Assembly: GCA_002331335.1 (NCBI GenBank)
Contig: DCZO01000018.1
Location: forward strand, 43,843 to 84,142
From: Nitrospira sp. UBA2082
Lineage (GTDB): Bacteria > Nitrospirota > Nitrospiria > Nitrospirales > Nitrospiraceae
DNA: 40,300 nt
Direction of reading: 5' to 3'
Positions 39,689 through 40,300 of the stretch are shown in pieces. The notes under the pieces were generated by a model. The model was not told the DNA's origin, did not search any database, and saw only the letters and a program-made list of their open reading frames with translations. Numbering within the stretch: position 1 is the first letter of the stretch; each line of letters begins with the position of its first letter. The translations under genes were made by a program, and so were the position numbers.

Positions 39689-40300
39689 TCACGAGCACCC
39701 GCTCGTGGCGCCGCAGCTGACGCATTTCAAGCAGGTGCCGTTGCGCACCATGGTGAATTGTTTGCACTCGGGGCATGGATCTCCCTCATAGCCCTTCACC
39801 TTGGCGGTTTGCACTTCGGTCAGCGTGAGTGTTTCGCGCATGATTTCGACTTGCCGAGCGACACCGTGGCCGTGCCCATGACCGTTGCCGTTCCCCTTCC
39901 CGCCGTTCCGGCGGATCGGGAGATGCTCCGTCAACACCGACGACCTGGCCAGGGCATCCATGTCCGCTTCCTCCTCGACGCACTCGGGATCCAAGTCGTC
40001 TTTTTTCATCGAATCCATCCGCAGATCTTCTTCTTTGACTTGCGCCAAGTCGTAGCGGTCCAGATAGGTGACCGCCAGTTCGCGGAAAATGTAGTCGATG
40101 ATAGAGGTCGACATTTTAATGCGGTCATTCAATTTCACCGGCCCGTTGGGCTCGAACCGAGTGAAGACGAACGCTTCGACAAACTCCTCCAGCGGCACGC
40201 CGTGCTGCAACCCCAGGGAGATCGCGATGGCAAAGCAGTTCATGAGGCTTCGGAAGGCCGCTCCTTCCTTATGCATGTCCAGAAAGATTTCTCCGACCGT
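39689..40300 (-). CDS. nrdJ: Vitamin B12-dependent (class II) ribonucleotide reductase, C-terminal part
   Basis: Reduces ribonucleotides to deoxyribonucleotides using adenosylcobalamin. The frame runs off the window at 40300; the visible 203 residues open TVGEIFLDMHKEGAAFRSLMNCFAIAISLGLQHGVPLEEFVEAF, the typical NrdJ C-terminal region with FVFTRFEPNG and an acidic linker. A Gly/Asn/His-rich low-complexity stretch (GGKGNGNGHGHGHG) lies about 70 residues from the end. The tail has CPECKQFTMVRNGTCLKCVSCGATSGCS, the TSCPD-type zinc/redox cysteine cluster that re-reduces the active site. Main catalytic domain is outside the window. Confidence 0.93.
   Translation of the reverse strand, partial: TVGEIFLDMHKEGAAFRSLMNCFAIAISLGLQHGVPLEEFVEAFVFTRFEPNGPVKLNDRIKMSTSIIDYIFRELAVTYLDRYDLAQVKEEDLRMDSMKKDDLDPECVEEEADMDALARSSVLTEHLPIRRNGGKGNGNGHGHGHGVARQVEIMRETLTLTEVQTAKVKGYEGDPCPECKQFTMVRNGTCLKCVSCGATSGCS

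Overview
The window most resembles a chromosome segment of a Nitrospira-type bacterium (phylum Nitrospirota). This is an inference from GC-rich coding sequence, Gram-negative envelope genes (Lnt, LolC/LolD, an outer-membrane barrel protein, RlpA), a small periplasmic c-type cytochrome, a B12-dependent ribonucleotide reductase and two families of short palindromic intergenic repeats; no rRNA marker is present. About 36 protein genes are recognisable, nearly all housekeeping. I see no tRNA, rRNA, CRISPR array, prophage or transposase gene.

Layout: (1) 1-3515, minus strand: glyQ-glyS (two-subunit glycyl-tRNA synthetase), then the start of pyruvate phosphate dikinase, cut by the window edge. (2) 3719-8588, plus strand: an Rrf2-type Fe-S-like regulator coupled to a TauE/SafE exporter, a small FN3 lipoprotein behind a structured leader, an animal-type transketolase and a monohaem cytochrome c ending at a strong terminator. 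(3) 8624-16540: a cupin, a coiled-coil periplasmic protein, an HDOD protein overlapping a SthA-type transhydrogenase, two PilZ proteins, the RNA-repair pair archease-RtcB, an M24 peptidase and a flavin-type split-barrel protein. (4) 16649-24953, plus strand: lnt, prfB (with an intact programmed +1 frameshift), lysS, lolC-lolD, an outer-membrane protein and a lipoprotein: mostly translation plus lipoprotein maturation and sorting. (5) 24991-32596, minus strand: a LysM lipoprotein followed by a full tryptophan operon in the order trpE-G-D-C-F-B-A. (6) 32780-37777: ligA, a CNNM/CorC-type CBS membrane protein, RlpA and a tandem-ACT protein. (7) 37778-39630: a lower-GC patch with one unrecognised 448-residue gene. 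(8) The C-terminal end of nrdJ, cut by the window edge.

The most distinctive signals are non-coding. Two families of about 125 bp (A) and 195-215 bp (B) each occur twice. Each copy has terminal inverted repeats, and the termini differ between copies in a matched way on both arms, as expected for folded or transposase-recognised ends. Three of the four copies lie exactly against the stop codon of a gene (trpG, the ACT gene, rlpA), and in family B the TAG stop is the first three bases of the repeat. One copy sits inside the trp operon. Other points of interest are mutually exclusive hairpins before the FN3 lipoprotein, a consensus promoter overlaid by two perfect palindromes before the ACT gene, and the low-GC orphan gene.
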